DNA of 64,000 nucleotides from Desulfovibrio sp. TomC (GCF_000801335.2 NZ_JSEH01000003.1:124001-188000); one strand, 5' to 3'. Positions 43,298 to 53,014 are shown, counted from the first letter of the stretch. The notes: generated by a model from the letters alone, not told the origin. Numbers and translations are program-made.

Positions 43298-44500
43298 CTA
43301 GCTGCCTGCGGCGCAGGCCGGGTTTTGAAGCAGGGCGGCGATGGCCCGGCCCATGCGGCCGATGCCTTCGACGATGCGCTCGGGGTCGGCGTTGGAGAAG
43401 TTGAGCCGCATGGTGCGCTGGCCCGAGCCGTCCACGAAAAACGGCTCGCCCGGCACAAAGGCCACCTTTTCCTTGATGCACAGGTCAAACAGGGCAAAGG
43501 CCGAGCAGCCTTCCGGCAGGGTGACCCACAGGAACATGCCGCCCTCGGGTTCGGTGCAGGTAACGCCTTCCGGGAAATCGGCCTTGATGCGCTCGACCAT
43601 GAGATTGCGCTGGCTGCCGTAGGCGGCCTTGATGGTGGCGATGTGGGCGTCGAGGTCGTTGTCGGCCAGGTAGCGCATGAGGATGCGCTGGACCAGCGTC
43701 GAGCAATGCAGATCAGAAGCCTGTTTGGCGGTCACGAGCTTGGGCAGGCTGTCGGGATCGGCCACCACCCAGCCCAGGCGCAGGCCTGGGGCGGCGATTT
43801 TGGAAAAGGTGCCGAGCATGTAGCGGTCCTGGGTCATGAAGGCCGAGACCGGCGGTTGGGGGTCGCCCAAAAACCGCAGTTCGCCGTAGGGGTCGTCCTC
43901 GACAAAGACGGCGTCGGACACGCGCATGGCTTCGGCCACGGCCCGGCGGGCGGCCAGGGAGTAGGTCAGACCGGACGGGTTCTGGAAGTTGGGCACGGCG
44001 TAAAACATTTTGGCGTTTTGCCGGGTCAGCACGTCCACCAGCCGCTCCACGTCCGGGCCTTCGGGGCCAAGCGGCACCCCGGCAAAGACCGGTTCGAACA
44101 TGGAAAAGGCCTGGATCGCGCCGATGTAGCCGGGCAGTTCCACGGCCACCACGTCGCCCGGGTCGAGAAAGACCTTGCCCAGCAGGTCCAGGCTTTGCTG
44201 CGAACCGTTGGTGATAAGCACCGTGGCCGGATCGATGTCCATGCCGCGCTTGGCCTTGTAGCGGTCGGCAATCCACTGGCGCAGGCCCGGTTCGCCCTCG
44301 GATACGGAATACTGGAGCGCTGCCGCCCCGGATTCGGCCAATACGCTGGCTGCGGCCGCGGCTATGGGACCGGTGGGAAACAGGTCGGGCTTGGGCAGGC
44401 CGCCGGCAAAGGAAATGATGGACGGATCGGCGGTGACCTTGAGAATTTCCCGGATAAACGAACGGCGCACCTGGGACATGCGTTTGGCAAAAGCGGGCAC
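43298..44500 (-). CDS. PLP-dependent class I aminotransferase (2-aminoadipate/aromatic type)
   Basis: 400 residues from GTG 44500, which has AGGAGG upstream; a longer frame to 44569 lacks this. Fold type I landmarks: SFAGGLPKPDLFPT, VLITNGSQQSLDLLGKVFLD, VPNFQNPSGLTYS, EDDPYGEL, and the PLP lysine in LGTFSKIAAPGLRLGWV. This matches the LysN/ARO8-like subgroup often labelled MocR-like aminotransferases without the DNA-binding domain. Donor and acceptor cannot be named. Its stop is 10 bases from mnmE. Confidence 0.9.
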   Translation of the reverse strand: MPAFAKRMSQVRRSFIREILKVTADPSIISFAGGLPKPDLFPTGPIAAAAASVLAESGAAALQYSVSEGEPGLRQWIADRYKAKRGMDIDPATVLITNGSQQSLDLLGKVFLDPGDVVAVELPGYIGAIQAFSMFEPVFAGVPLGPEGPDVERLVDVLTRQNAKMFYAVPNFQNPSGLTYSLAARRAVAEAMRVSDAVFVEDDPYGELRFLGDPQPPVSAFMTQDRYMLGTFSKIAAPGLRLGWVVADPDSLPKLVTAKQASDLHCSTLVQRILMRYLADNDLDAHIATIKAAYGSQRNLMVERIKADFPEGVTCTEPEGGMFLWVTLPEGCSAFALFDLCIKEKVAFVPGEPFFVDGSGQRTMRLNFSNADPERIVEGIGRMGRAIAALLQNPACAAGS

Positions 44501-44639
44501 GGCATAACCTCCTGGATGTGGAGGGCCGCGATCTGGCGACGTGACGGGCCGCCAGACGCGGCCGGTCACGCCATGCTACCCCGGACGGTTTCCGGTTGAA
44601 AGCATTTTGTCGGGCCGGGCGGGTGGAAAGAGGTTCGCC

Positions 44640-45989
44640 TCAGCCCGGAGGAATTGGCCCGCCAAGGGCATATTCCAGACGCACCAAGGCCTCCTGTTCG
44701 GCGAGCAGGGCCTGGTTGTGGCGCAGCCGCTCGCGCAAAAGCTCCAGGGAGGCCTCCAGGGCGGTCAGCTCGGAGAGCTGCATGGCTCCGGCATAGGTGG
44801 CGGCCCATTTGGCCGCCCGGGCCGCCGGGGGCAGCACGCCCGTTTCCAGGGCCTGCCCCGTGGCCCGGGCCAGCCCGGCGTCTTCCAGGGCGCGGACGGC
44901 CTCTTCCCGGGCCTGTCCCTGGGCCTGGGCCACCAGCCGGGCGGCCTGCCGGGCCTGATAGGCCGCCTTGGCCTTGTGGGCCTGGTTCTGGTCGAAAACG
45001 GGCAGGCGCACCGAGGCCCCGGGACCGACAGTGCGGTTGCTTTCGATGTCCAGATCGTAGCCGGCCCCGATCTCGAAGTCCTTGAGCCAACGGATGTTTT
45101 CCAGGGCCACGCCGCTGGCGGCGGCCTTTTCGGCGAACCGGGCGGCCTGGACGGTCAGATTGTTGGCCTCGGCGTAGGCTGCGGCCGTGGCCGTGTCGGG
45201 CAGCGGCAGGGCCTTGTCCGGAACCTCGCCGGCGATGGCGAAGTCCTGGCCGGCGGGCAGGCCCATGACCCGGGCCAGTCGGGCCTTGGCCACCTGCTCC
45301 CGGGCCGCAAGATCGGCTGTTTCCAGCTTGGCCCGGGCCACGGCCGCTTCCAGGGCGGCCACCTTGGCCTCGTCGGCCAGCCCGAAAGAGCGGTAGCGCT
45401 TGCCGGCCTCGGCCAGTTTTTTGGTCTGTCCGGCCACGTCCCCGGCCAGGGTTGCGCCGCGCCGGGCATAGGCCAGTTCCAGCCAGGCGAGGCGGGCTTC
45501 CCGGGCGGCGGCCATGGCCTCATGGCCGACCAGCAGGATGTCGCGCTCCAGTTCGGCCTGGGCCTTGGCCGTGCGGTCCTTGATTTCGGCCAGATCGGAA
45601 ACCGAGGTCATGGCCGTGGCGGCCAGGCTGCCCAGTGGGCCGCCGGCAAAGAGCGGAAAACCGAACAGCACGGCCAGCGACGGATTTTGCGGCAGCCCGG
45701 CCTGGACCACCTCGGCCCGGGCGATGCCGATGTCCTCGAACCGGGCCTGGACGCCGGGATTATTGATCAGGGCCAGCCGCACGGCGTCGCGCAGGGTCAC
45801 GCCCCGGGCGACGATGGCCGCGACCTCTTGTTGCACGAAGGCCACGTCTGCGGGGGTGCGCTGCCACAACGGCTGCTCGTGTTCCCGGGCGGCGACCAGG
45901 GCGGCCATTCTGGCAAAATCGGCTTGCGGCTCCACCTTGGCGCAGCCAACCACGGACAGCAGGCACAGAGCGGGAAGGAGGCGGCGCAT
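44640..45989 (-). CDS. TolC-family outer-membrane efflux lipoprotein
   Basis: 449 residues. Lipoprotein signal MRRLLPALCLLSVVGC with lipobox VVGC, then long helical segments typical of OEP proteins: two repeats with ARAEVVQAGLPQNPSLAV, LAEIKDRTAKAQAELERDIL and AREARLAWLELAYARR. ATG 45989 lies one base from the multicopper oxidase stop, with GGAGGGA upstream, so it is co-translated. A copper efflux role is suggested by the partner gene; the cognate inner-membrane pump is not adjacent. Confidence 0.86.
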   Translation of the reverse strand: MRRLLPALCLLSVVGCAKVEPQADFARMAALVAAREHEQPLWQRTPADVAFVQQEVAAIVARGVTLRDAVRLALINNPGVQARFEDIGIARAEVVQAGLPQNPSLAVLFGFPLFAGGPLGSLAATAMTSVSDLAEIKDRTAKAQAELERDILLVGHEAMAAAREARLAWLELAYARRGATLAGDVAGQTKKLAEAGKRYRSFGLADEAKVAALEAAVARAKLETADLAAREQVAKARLARVMGLPAGQDFAIAGEVPDKALPLPDTATAAAYAEANNLTVQAARFAEKAAASGVALENIRWLKDFEIGAGYDLDIESNRTVGPGASVRLPVFDQNQAHKAKAAYQARQAARLVAQAQGQAREEAVRALEDAGLARATGQALETGVLPPAARAAKWAATYAGAMQLSELTALEASLELLRERLRHNQALLAEQEALVRLEYALGGPIPPG

Positions 45990-45990
45990 A

Positions 45991-47484
45991 TCAGTTCCCT
46001 CCGGACGGGTTGTGGCCGGCATGGGGCGAGGCGGGCATTGCCTGGCCCTGGCCGCCGGGTGGCGGGGAGGGCGGTTGTTTCCGGTCCGGGTCGGCCATGG
46101 CCGGAGCATCCTGGCCATGCCCGGCGTGGGGTGCGGCGGTCTGGGGCGCGTGTCCGTGCCCGGCCTGGGGACCCTGCGCCGGCGGGGTGTGGCCGCCATG
46201 GCCCGGTCCGGCCTCGGCCACTTCAAAAAGCATGGTCATGCCGCCCATGGGCATGACCCCCATGGGCACCGAGGCATGGGCGTTCACCACGTGATGGAGC
46301 TTGTGGCAGTGCATGTGCCAGTAGCCGGGGTGGGTGAAGGTGAATTCCACGTCGCGGATGGCTCCGGGCGAGACATTGACGGTGTTGCCGGGCCACTGGG
46401 CCGATTCGGGAATGGGACCGCCCTCGGTGCCGGTGACGCGCCAGGTGACGCCGTGCAGATGGATGGGGTGGGCGTGCATGTTGGACAGGTTGGCCAGCCG
46501 CAGGCGCACGGTCTGGCCGACGACGGCCGTCAGCACCTCGGTCGAGGGCGCGGACTTGCCATTCATGGTAAACCAGTTGGGGTCGGTGGAGGTGACGTCC
46601 ACGTATTCGTTGCCGGGCAGGAAGAACCACTCCTGGAGCAGGATGGCGTAGTCGCGGTCCACCCGGCGCGTGCCGTCGGCGGGGTGGATGATGAAAAAGC
46701 CGCCCAGGCCCATGCCCACCTGCTTTTTTTCATTAAATGACGAATGGTACATGAACGTGCCGATCTGGTGCACGGTGAACTCGTAGGTGTAGCTCGCGCC
46801 GGGCGGAATGGGCGGTTGGGTGAGGCCGCCCACGCCGTCCTGATCGTTGGGCACTTCCAGGCCGTGCCAGTGGATGCTGGTCGGTTCGGGCAGCTCGTTT
46901 TTGACGATGACGCGCACCGTATCGCCCTGGACCACCTCGATGGTCGGGCCGGGCATGGAGCCGTTAAATCCCCAGAGCTTCACTTTCTTGGGGATATCCA
47001 TGCCGTGCATGGCCCCTTTGGCCTTGTGCCAGCGGTCCCACAGGGACCCTGGCGGCGGCGGACCGTTAAGGAGGAGGGGTTCGACCGGCTGGGCGGTCAA
47101 GCGAAAGACCTTCACCTCGCCGTCGCGTTCATAGCCGAGGTTTGGCACATGGGGCGTCATGACCACGCCCTCGCCCTTGCCGGTCAGTCGCGGCGGCGGG
47201 GTGAGGGCGATGGCGGGATTCCGCCAGGGATAAATCTGGCCGCCATGCCCGCCGTGCCCGCCGGGCATGGACCCGGCCGGATTGCCGTGGCCGTCGTGGC
47301 CGGCATGGGGATCGGCTGCGCCCAGGACCGGGGCAGCGGCAAAAAGCGGGGCCAGGGCGGTGAGCGCCAGGAAACGGCGACGTCCGGATTGGCCGGCGGG
47401 ATGCTCGGCCGGGTCGGTTTCGGGACGCCCGGAGCGTTGGTCCTGGCCGAGCCAGGGGAGAAAACGGTTGAAAAAGCCTGCCAT
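45991..47484 (-). CDS. Multicopper oxidase with Tat signal and altered second copper motif
   Basis: 497 residues. N-terminal Tat-like motif SGRRRFLALTALAPLFAAAP. Three cupredoxin domains with motifs HWHG (about residue 204), HPIHLHG (about 340) and HMHCHKLHH (about 394). The second motif, usually HxH, reads MYHSSFNEKKQ, so one type 3 copper ligand appears replaced by serine. A His/Met/Gly-rich tail (GHGGHTPPAQ, HGHAPQTAAPHAGHG) may collect copper. Such enzymes oxidise Cu(I) in the periplasm. ATG 47484 has AAGGAG upstream; the frame further upstream overlaps non-coding DNA. Followed by the TolC-like lipoprotein. Confidence 0.88.
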   Translation of the reverse strand: MAGFFNRFLPWLGQDQRSGRPETDPAEHPAGQSGRRRFLALTALAPLFAAAPVLGAADPHAGHDGHGNPAGSMPGGHGGHGGQIYPWRNPAIALTPPPRLTGKGEGVVMTPHVPNLGYERDGEVKVFRLTAQPVEPLLLNGPPPPGSLWDRWHKAKGAMHGMDIPKKVKLWGFNGSMPGPTIEVVQGDTVRVIVKNELPEPTSIHWHGLEVPNDQDGVGGLTQPPIPPGASYTYEFTVHQIGTFMYHSSFNEKKQVGMGLGGFFIIHPADGTRRVDRDYAILLQEWFFLPGNEYVDVTSTDPNWFTMNGKSAPSTEVLTAVVGQTVRLRLANLSNMHAHPIHLHGVTWRVTGTEGGPIPESAQWPGNTVNVSPGAIRDVEFTFTHPGYWHMHCHKLHHVVNAHASVPMGVMPMGGMTMLFEVAEAGPGHGGHTPPAQGPQAGHGHAPQTAAPHAGHGQDAPAMADPDRKQPPSPPPGGQGQAMPASPHAGHNPSGGN

Positions 47485-47591
47485 CGTGTCTCCTTGCGGC
47501 CGGGGCAACGGCGGAGCATTGTTTCCCCCCATGGTAAGCAGCAATTCGGGGGAAAAGGCAAGGGGGAGGACGGAAGTAACAGGCGCGGGGG

Positions 47592-48590
47592 TTAGCGGCG
47601 AAGGGCCTCCCAGATTGCGGCCAGGGCCGTCCGTTGTGCCCCAGGCCCATAGGCCGCCGCCGTCTGCCGGCCGCTTTCGAGCACCGCTTCCAAGGCCGCG
47701 CCGCCCGCCAGCCACAGCCGCGACGCCTGCTCCAGGCACACGCTCGCCCCGAAAACGTCATTGTCGGCAGCGTAAAAACCATTGCCGCCCCAGGCAACGT
47801 CGCGCAGCGCAACCGACGGCCCATACGCGCCGTCCCCGGCCTGGCGCATGTAATCGAACCCGCCGAACCCGGCAAAGCCGGCCACGACGCAGCCGCAGGC
47901 CAGGGCTTCGAGCGGCGGCAGCGGGCAGCCCTCGGGAAAGCCGGTGGCCAGAAACACATGGCAGCTGCGAAGCGCCTCGGCCACGCCGTCCGGCGGCAGA
48001 TTTTCGATGGGCAGCCAGTCGAGGACAAGGCCGGTGCGCCCAGACCGGGCCTCGGCCATGTGCCGGAGCATGGCGGCCAGCCCCTTGTTTTTGCGCGGCA
48101 TATAGCCCACCCGCACCGGCCCAAGGTCCGGCTTGGCCGGGGGCGGGAAAAACCGGGCCGGGTCGATGGCCGGGCGCAGGACCGGCGGGCGCGTCCCGGT
48201 GGCCTGTTCGATGAATCGGGCCACCGGATCGGACACGGCCAGGAAGGACACGGGCAGCCGGTCCCAGCCCACGCCGTCCGGCAGGCCGTTAAAGAGATAG
48301 GCCCAATTCTGGCAGTAGACCACGCAGCGCGCCCCGGCGGCCAACCCCGGCGCCAGGGCATTGGGCCAGCCCTCGGGCACAAGGTAGACGTCGTTCGGGC
48401 CAAGGCCCGCTTCGGTCAGCGGCACAACCGGCAGCCCCGGCGGCAGGGCCAGCGGCGGGGCGGCCGGATCGCGAAGGACCAGCCGGACGTCGTGGCCAAG
48501 GGCGGCCAGACCGGCCGCCGCCTCGGCCAGCACAACCAGTCCGCCGGAAACCGAACGCAGCGGCGGCAGAAAAATACAGGTCCGTCCCAA
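47592..48590 (-). CDS. Glycosyltransferase family 4-like protein
   Basis: 332 residues with a GT-B layout: N-terminal RSVSGGLVVLAEAAAGLAAL, CVVYCQNWAYLFNGLP, SDPVARFIE, linker to VRVGYMPRKNKGLAAML, and the C-terminal nucleotide-sugar motif FLATGFPEGCPLPPLEALACGCVV (ExxG.PxxEAxACG), as in GT4. Single gene between the copper genes and pfk. Acceptor unknown; part of the rich glycan repertoire of this region. Confidence 0.87.
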   Translation of the reverse strand: MGRTCIFLPPLRSVSGGLVVLAEAAAGLAALGHDVRLVLRDPAAPPLALPPGLPVVPLTEAGLGPNDVYLVPEGWPNALAPGLAAGARCVVYCQNWAYLFNGLPDGVGWDRLPVSFLAVSDPVARFIEQATGTRPPVLRPAIDPARFFPPPAKPDLGPVRVGYMPRKNKGLAAMLRHMAEARSGRTGLVLDWLPIENLPPDGVAEALRSCHVFLATGFPEGCPLPPLEALACGCVVAGFAGFGGFDYMRQAGDGAYGPSVALRDVAWGGNGFYAADNDVFGASVCLEQASRLWLAGGAALEAVLESGRQTAAAYGPGAQRTALAAIWEALRR

Positions 48591-48689
48591 AGAGGCCTCC
48601 CGGGCGATGCGCCCTGTTGCCGGAAACAGCCCAAAAGGCTACCACGACAACAACTGTACGAAGCCTCTCTGATGCCGCAAGGAGTCCCT

Positions 48690-50018
48690 ATGCGCAACAA
48701 CAAGGATGCCAGCCTCAATATGGCCCTCACCCCGGCCGACACGGCCGTGTCCACCCTGGGCCAAAGCGCCTGCGCCAGTCCCAAATGCTCCGACGCCTTC
48801 ACCACCGACGAGGCCGGGGTGCTGGTCGGCATCTCCAGGGATACGCTGGCCACAAAGGACGTGGCTCCGGTCTTTTTTGAGGAGGCCGGCCCCCGCCAGC
48901 AGCTCTTTTTTTCGCCCCACAAGACCAAGATCGCCATCGTCACCTGCGGCGGCATCTGCCCCGGCATAAACGACGTCATCCGCTCCATCGTCATGGAGGC
49001 CCACCACCACTACGGCGTGGCCGCCACCCTTGGCATCCGCTACGGCCTGCGCGGCTTCATCCCGGCCTGCCGCCACGACGTGATGGAATTTTTCCCGGAC
49101 AACGTGGCCGAGATTCAGCAATTTGGCGGCACCATCCTTGGGTCCTCGCGCGGCTCCCAGCCCGTGGACGAGATCGTGGACGCCATGGAGCGGCTCGGCA
49201 TCGGCTTTTGCATCTTTATCGGCGGGGTCGGCACCATGCGGGCCGCCGAGGCCATCGGGGCCGAAATCGCCGGCCGGGACCTGCCCATCGGCGTGGTGTG
49301 CATCCCCAAAACCGTGGATAACGACATCCATTTCGTCTCGCGCACCTTCGGCTTTTCCACCGCCGCCGAGCAGGCCACCGAGGCCATCGCCTGCGCCCAT
49401 GTCGAGGCGGTCGGCGCTCCCTACGGCATCGGTCTGGTCAAGCTCATGGGCCGCCAGTCCGGGTTTATCGCGGCCGAGGCCAGTATGGGTCTGAAACACG
49501 TCAATATGGTCCTCGTGCCTGAGGAGCCTTTTGCCCTGACCGGCCCGGGCGGCGTGATCGACGTCCTGGAGACGCGGCTTCGCACCCGCGGCCATGCCGT
49601 CATTGTGGCCGCCGAAGGGGCGGGGCAGCACCTGGTGGACGAGACCGGGCGCACCGATCCCTCGGGCAACCCCGTCCTGGGCGATTTTTGCGGTCTGCTC
49701 TCGGCCGAGATCAAACGGCATTTCAAGGAAAAAGCCCTGCCCATCACCATGAAGGCCATCGATCCGAGCTACATCATCCGCTCGGTGCCGGCCAACACCG
49801 CCGACGCCGTCTACTGCGGCTTCCTCGGCCGTCTGGCCGTCCACGCCGGCATGGCCGGCAAAACCGGGCTGATGATCGGCTCGGTCAACGACCGCTACGT
49901 CCATGTGCCGCTGCCGCTGGTCACCCGGGAGCGCAAGCACATCGACATCCATTCCGACTATTGGCAGGCCGTGCTCGATTCCACCGGCCAGCCGCGTTTT
50001 GCCCCCGATCAGGCTTGA
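48690..50018 (+). CDS. 6-phosphofructokinase-like protein with altered ATP/Mg site
   Basis: 442 residues. PFK fold motifs: IVTCGGICPGINDVIRSI (N-terminal phosphate loop), RYGLRGF, GGTILGSSRG, CIPKTVDNDI with the catalytic aspartate, TAAEQATEAI, and LMGRQSGFIA. At the nucleotide site the usual GGDGT (or GGDDT in PPi enzymes) reads GGVGTMRAAE, so the Mg-contacting aspartate is valine. That may lower or change activity. ATG 48690 has AAGGAG upstream. The N-terminal 60-residue extension is typical of plant-like PFKs. Repeat R10 follows. Confidence 0.85.
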   Translation: MRNNKDASLNMALTPADTAVSTLGQSACASPKCSDAFTTDEAGVLVGISRDTLATKDVAPVFFEEAGPRQQLFFSPHKTKIAIVTCGGICPGINDVIRSIVMEAHHHYGVAATLGIRYGLRGFIPACRHDVMEFFPDNVAEIQQFGGTILGSSRGSQPVDEIVDAMERLGIGFCIFIGGVGTMRAAEAIGAEIAGRDLPIGVVCIPKTVDNDIHFVSRTFGFSTAAEQATEAIACAHVEAVGAPYGIGLVKLMGRQSGFIAAEASMGLKHVNMVLVPEEPFALTGPGGVIDVLETRLRTRGHAVIVAAEGAGQHLVDETGRTDPSGNPVLGDFCGLLSAEIKRHFKEKALPITMKAIDPSYIIRSVPANTADAVYCGFLGRLAVHAGMAGKTGLMIGSVNDRYVHVPLPLVTRERKHIDIHSDYWQAVLDSTGQPRFAPDQA

Positions 50019-50037
50019 TGGGTGTTCCTGCGACGAA

Positions 50038-50172
50038 GCCTCCGGCGACCGGGGAGCGGGAGCAGGAAAGGCAGAAGAAGCCTCCGGCGGCCGGGGGCCT
50101 GAGGCCCCCGGACCCCCCAACGGGAAGAGGTTTTTGAAGGGGTTTTTGACGGGGGCCGGCAATCCGCTCGGC
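50038..50172 (+). repeat. Palindromic intergenic repeats, type A copy R10 with partial copy
   Basis: A fragment GCCTCCGGCGACCGGGGA at 50038 is followed by a full copy at 50080: GCCTCCGGCGGCC, GGGGGCCTGAGGCCCCC, GGACCCCCCAACGGGAAGAG, GTTTTTGAAGGGGTTTTTG, GGCCGGCAA. The fragment begins 20 bases after the pfk stop. Fragment plus full copy resembles nested insertion. Confidence 0.85.
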
Positions 50173-50303
50173 TGCGGACCGGGACGACTGCAGCAACCGC
50201 TTGACCGGGAACACTGTCGCTCGGACCCGGGAAGCGGGGGAGCGCGCAGTGCAGCACCGACGGCCAACCATGCCGTCCAACCCATAGCCCAAGGGGATGC
50301 CAG

Positions 50304-52916
50304 ATGTTTAAACACCTCAAGACTGCCGCCGGAATATTGGGATGTCTAAGCGTCTGCACGCTCCTCCTGTGGGGGTGCAGCCAGAGCGAAGCTCCGGTCT
50401 CCTCAGCCAAGCCGGCCGGAGAGACGGGCGCGTCGACGCCGGCCTTTAAACCCGGCGTGCCGGAAAGCAAGCAACTGGCCGCCCTTGATCCTGTCGCCGA
50501 AGCGGCCCGGCTTCAAAAGATCATGGAGCGCAAACGGGCCAAGCCCAAGAAAAGTTTTGACAAGCCCAGGGAAGCGCAGATCTTTTTTGCCGAAAAACGC
50601 GCCCCGGTGGGTGAAACAGCCATTCCGGTCCAGCGCTATGTCACGGCCATGGAGGCCATGCGGGACATGCCGCTTTTCTCCACCCGCGACAACGCCCTGG
50701 TTCCGGCTGCGGATCGTCGGGCCTACGACGCCCGCGGCGGGGCGGCGCTTGGCAACTGGACCGGCGTCGGTCCCGGCAATGTCGGCGGGCGCATCCGGTC
50801 CATGGTGATCGACCCGGCCACGCCGGCCACCATGTATATCGGCGGCGTGGCCGGGGGCGTGTGGAAAACCACCAACGCCGGCACCACCTGGACGCCGCTG
50901 ACTGACTTGCTTTCCAATCTGGCCGTGTGCTCCATGGCCATGGACCCCAAAAATTCTTCCATCATCTACGCCGGCACGGGTGAAGGCTATTACAACGTCG
51001 ACGCTGTGCGCGGGGCTGGCATTTTTAAGACCACCAACGCCGGGACAAACTGGACCCAGCTGGCCTCCACAGCCAACGAGGATTTTTATTACGTCAACAA
51101 GGTTGTGGTCAGCCCCAACGACTCTACACGGCTTTATGCCGCCACCCGCAAAGGCGTTGCCGTCTCCACCGATACCGGCGCGAGTTGGACGCTCAAGCTG
51201 GATGCCGCAAACGTCAGCGGCTGCACCGATCTGGTCGTTCGCACCGACGTCACAAGCGCCGATACACTCGTCGCCTCGTGCGGCACCTACCTGACCGCAC
51301 CCACCCAGGCCGCCATCCACCGCTCCACCGACAACGGCCAGACCTGGACCTCGGTGCATACTCAGACGAACATGGATCGCACCTCCCTGGCCATTGCCAA
51401 AAGCGACCAGAGCATCCTGTACGCCCTGGTCTCGTCCAACGCTCCCGGCAACTGGAACAACGGCTTGCTGACCGTGCTCAAGTCCGTCAACGGCGGAGCG
51501 AGCTGGGTGGCCGTGTATACCAATCTCGGCGCAAAAGTCCTCGAAAACATGCTGCTGACCAACGTCTGCTCAGCCTTCTGCGCCCAGTGCGAAGCGTCGG
51601 ACACCTATGCCAACCAGGGCTGGTACGACAATGTCATCGCCGTGGACCCGATCAATCCCAACATCGTCTGGACCGGCGGCATCGACCTTTTCCGCTCCGA
51701 CAACGGCGGCGTCTCCTGGGGGCTGGCTTCGGTCTGGTGGGCCAATACCAGCCTTGCCGCCTACAACCACGCCGACCATCACGTGCTGGTCTTTCATCCG
51801 AACTACAACGGCGACACCAACAAGACGCTCTACAACGGCAACGACGGCGGCCTGTTCCGTACGGACAACGCCCGGGCCGACACCACCACCCAGACCTGTT
51901 CGGACACGGCGTCCAAAGTGCCCTGGGTCAGTCTCAACAACGGCCTGGGCATCACCCAGTACTATTATGGCGCGGTCTACCCCGGCGGCGGGACCTTTTT
52001 CGGAGGAGCCCAGGACAACGGCACCACCCGCGGGAGCATTGCTGGCGGGGCCAACGCCTGGGCCACGCTTCTTGGCGGCGACGGCGGCGGCGTGGCTGTC
52101 AATCCGCAAAACACCAACACCCTTTACGGCGAATATACCAATCTGAGCCTCCAGCGCTCCATCAACGGCGGCACGGCCTTTGCCCAGGCCACCACCGGCA
52201 TCACCGAAGCCTCGGCCAACTTCGCCTTTATCGCGCCGTTTACCATGGACCCCAACAACCCGGCCAATCTGTGGATCGGCGGCAAGACGCTCTGGCGCAC
52301 CACCAATGGCGCGGACGCCTGGACCCAGGCATCCACCGCCCTTGCCGGCAACGGTACGGTCAGCGCCATTGCCGTGGCTCCGGGCAATTCCAACCTCGTC
52401 GCCGTGGGCACCAATAACGGCTCGGTCTTTGTGTCCACCACGGCCCTGTCCGCCACTGCCGCCACCGTCTGGAGTTCCACCTCGCCGGTAGCCGGCCAAA
52501 TCGCTTCCCTGGCCTTTGATCCCGGCAACTCCAGCATCCTCTACGCCACCTGTTCCAACTTCGGGCAGCCGCATGTGCTTAAATCGAGCAACCGGGGCGC
52601 GACCTGGACCACGATTACCGGCACGGGATCGACGGCCCTGCCCGACATCCCAACCTTTGCCCTCGTCGTCGACCCCAATTTCCGAAATCGCCTCTACGTC
52701 GGCACCGACCTCGGCGTCTTTGCCAGCCTGGACGGCGGCGCCTCTTGGGCCGTGGAAAATTCCGGCTTTGCCAATGTCATCACCGAATCCCTGAGAGTTG
52801 AACCCGTGTCCAAACGGTTGTACGCCTTCACCCACGGCCGGGGCGTCTGGTACGTTCCCCTGCCGGCCAAGGCCGCCTCCGGGCCGGCGGCCGATCTGCT
52901 GCTGCTCAAGCAGTAA
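50304..52916 (+). CDS. Large lipoprotein with BNR/VPS10-like beta-propeller repeats
   Basis: 870 residues. Signal with lipobox-like LLLWGC, then a Lys/Pro linker, then about ten beta-propeller blades with BNR/Asp-box motifs (S/T-x-D/N-x-G-x-x-W): TTNAGTTW, TTNAGTNW, STDTGASW, STDNGQTW, SVNGGASW, SDNGGVSW, SSNRGATW, SLDGGASW. The fold resembles sortilin or xyloglucanase propellers but no catalytic carboxylate pair is evident. Two cysteine-rich points (CSAFCAQCEAS) are unusual. Ligand unknown; surface exposed if lipidated. Confidence 0.85.
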   Translation: MFKHLKTAAGILGCLSVCTLLLWGCSQSEAPVSSAKPAGETGASTPAFKPGVPESKQLAALDPVAEAARLQKIMERKRAKPKKSFDKPREAQIFFAEKRAPVGETAIPVQRYVTAMEAMRDMPLFSTRDNALVPAADRRAYDARGGAALGNWTGVGPGNVGGRIRSMVIDPATPATMYIGGVAGGVWKTTNAGTTWTPLTDLLSNLAVCSMAMDPKNSSIIYAGTGEGYYNVDAVRGAGIFKTTNAGTNWTQLASTANEDFYYVNKVVVSPNDSTRLYAATRKGVAVSTDTGASWTLKLDAANVSGCTDLVVRTDVTSADTLVASCGTYLTAPTQAAIHRSTDNGQTWTSVHTQTNMDRTSLAIAKSDQSILYALVSSNAPGNWNNGLLTVLKSVNGGASWVAVYTNLGAKVLENMLLTNVCSAFCAQCEASDTYANQGWYDNVIAVDPINPNIVWTGGIDLFRSDNGGVSWGLASVWWANTSLAAYNHADHHVLVFHPNYNGDTNKTLYNGNDGGLFRTDNARADTTTQTCSDTASKVPWVSLNNGLGITQYYYGAVYPGGGTFFGGAQDNGTTRGSIAGGANAWATLLGGDGGGVAVNPQNTNTLYGEYTNLSLQRSINGGTAFAQATTGITEASANFAFIAPFTMDPNNPANLWIGGKTLWRTTNGADAWTQASTALAGNGTVSAIAVAPGNSNLVAVGTNNGSVFVSTTALSATAATVWSSTSPVAGQIASLAFDPGNSSILYATCSNFGQPHVLKSSNRGATWTTITGTGSTALPDIPTFALVVDPNFRNRLYVGTDLGVFASLDGGASWAVENSGFANVITESLRVEPVSKRLYAFTHGRGVWYVPLPAKAASGPAADLLLLKQ

Positions 52917-52957
52917 CGTCGGGACGTCCCGTTTCGTTGCTGCCAAGGCGAAAAAGG

Positions 52958-52983
52958 CGGCCGGAAGGATCACCTTCCGGCCG
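52958..52983 (+). terminator. Stable hairpin between the BNR gene and cobT
   Basis: Perfect 11-bp stem CGGCCGGAAGG / CCTTCCGGCCG with a 4-base ATCA loop, 42 bases after the BNR stop. No T-run, so termination would be weak or factor-dependent. Confidence 0.5.
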
Positions 52984-53014
52984 TCCGATGTTTGCAATAC
53001 GCAAAGGAGTATTC

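Noticed and set aside
47634-48689. N-terminal extension of the phosphofructokinase frame
   Set aside because: It is antisense to a clear glycosyltransferase gene, and AAGGAG directly precedes the ATG at 48690.
52917-53014. Cobalamin riboswitch upstream of cobT
   Set aside because: The only structure is one simple hairpin; no B12-box-like sequence is present and the space is under 100 bases.
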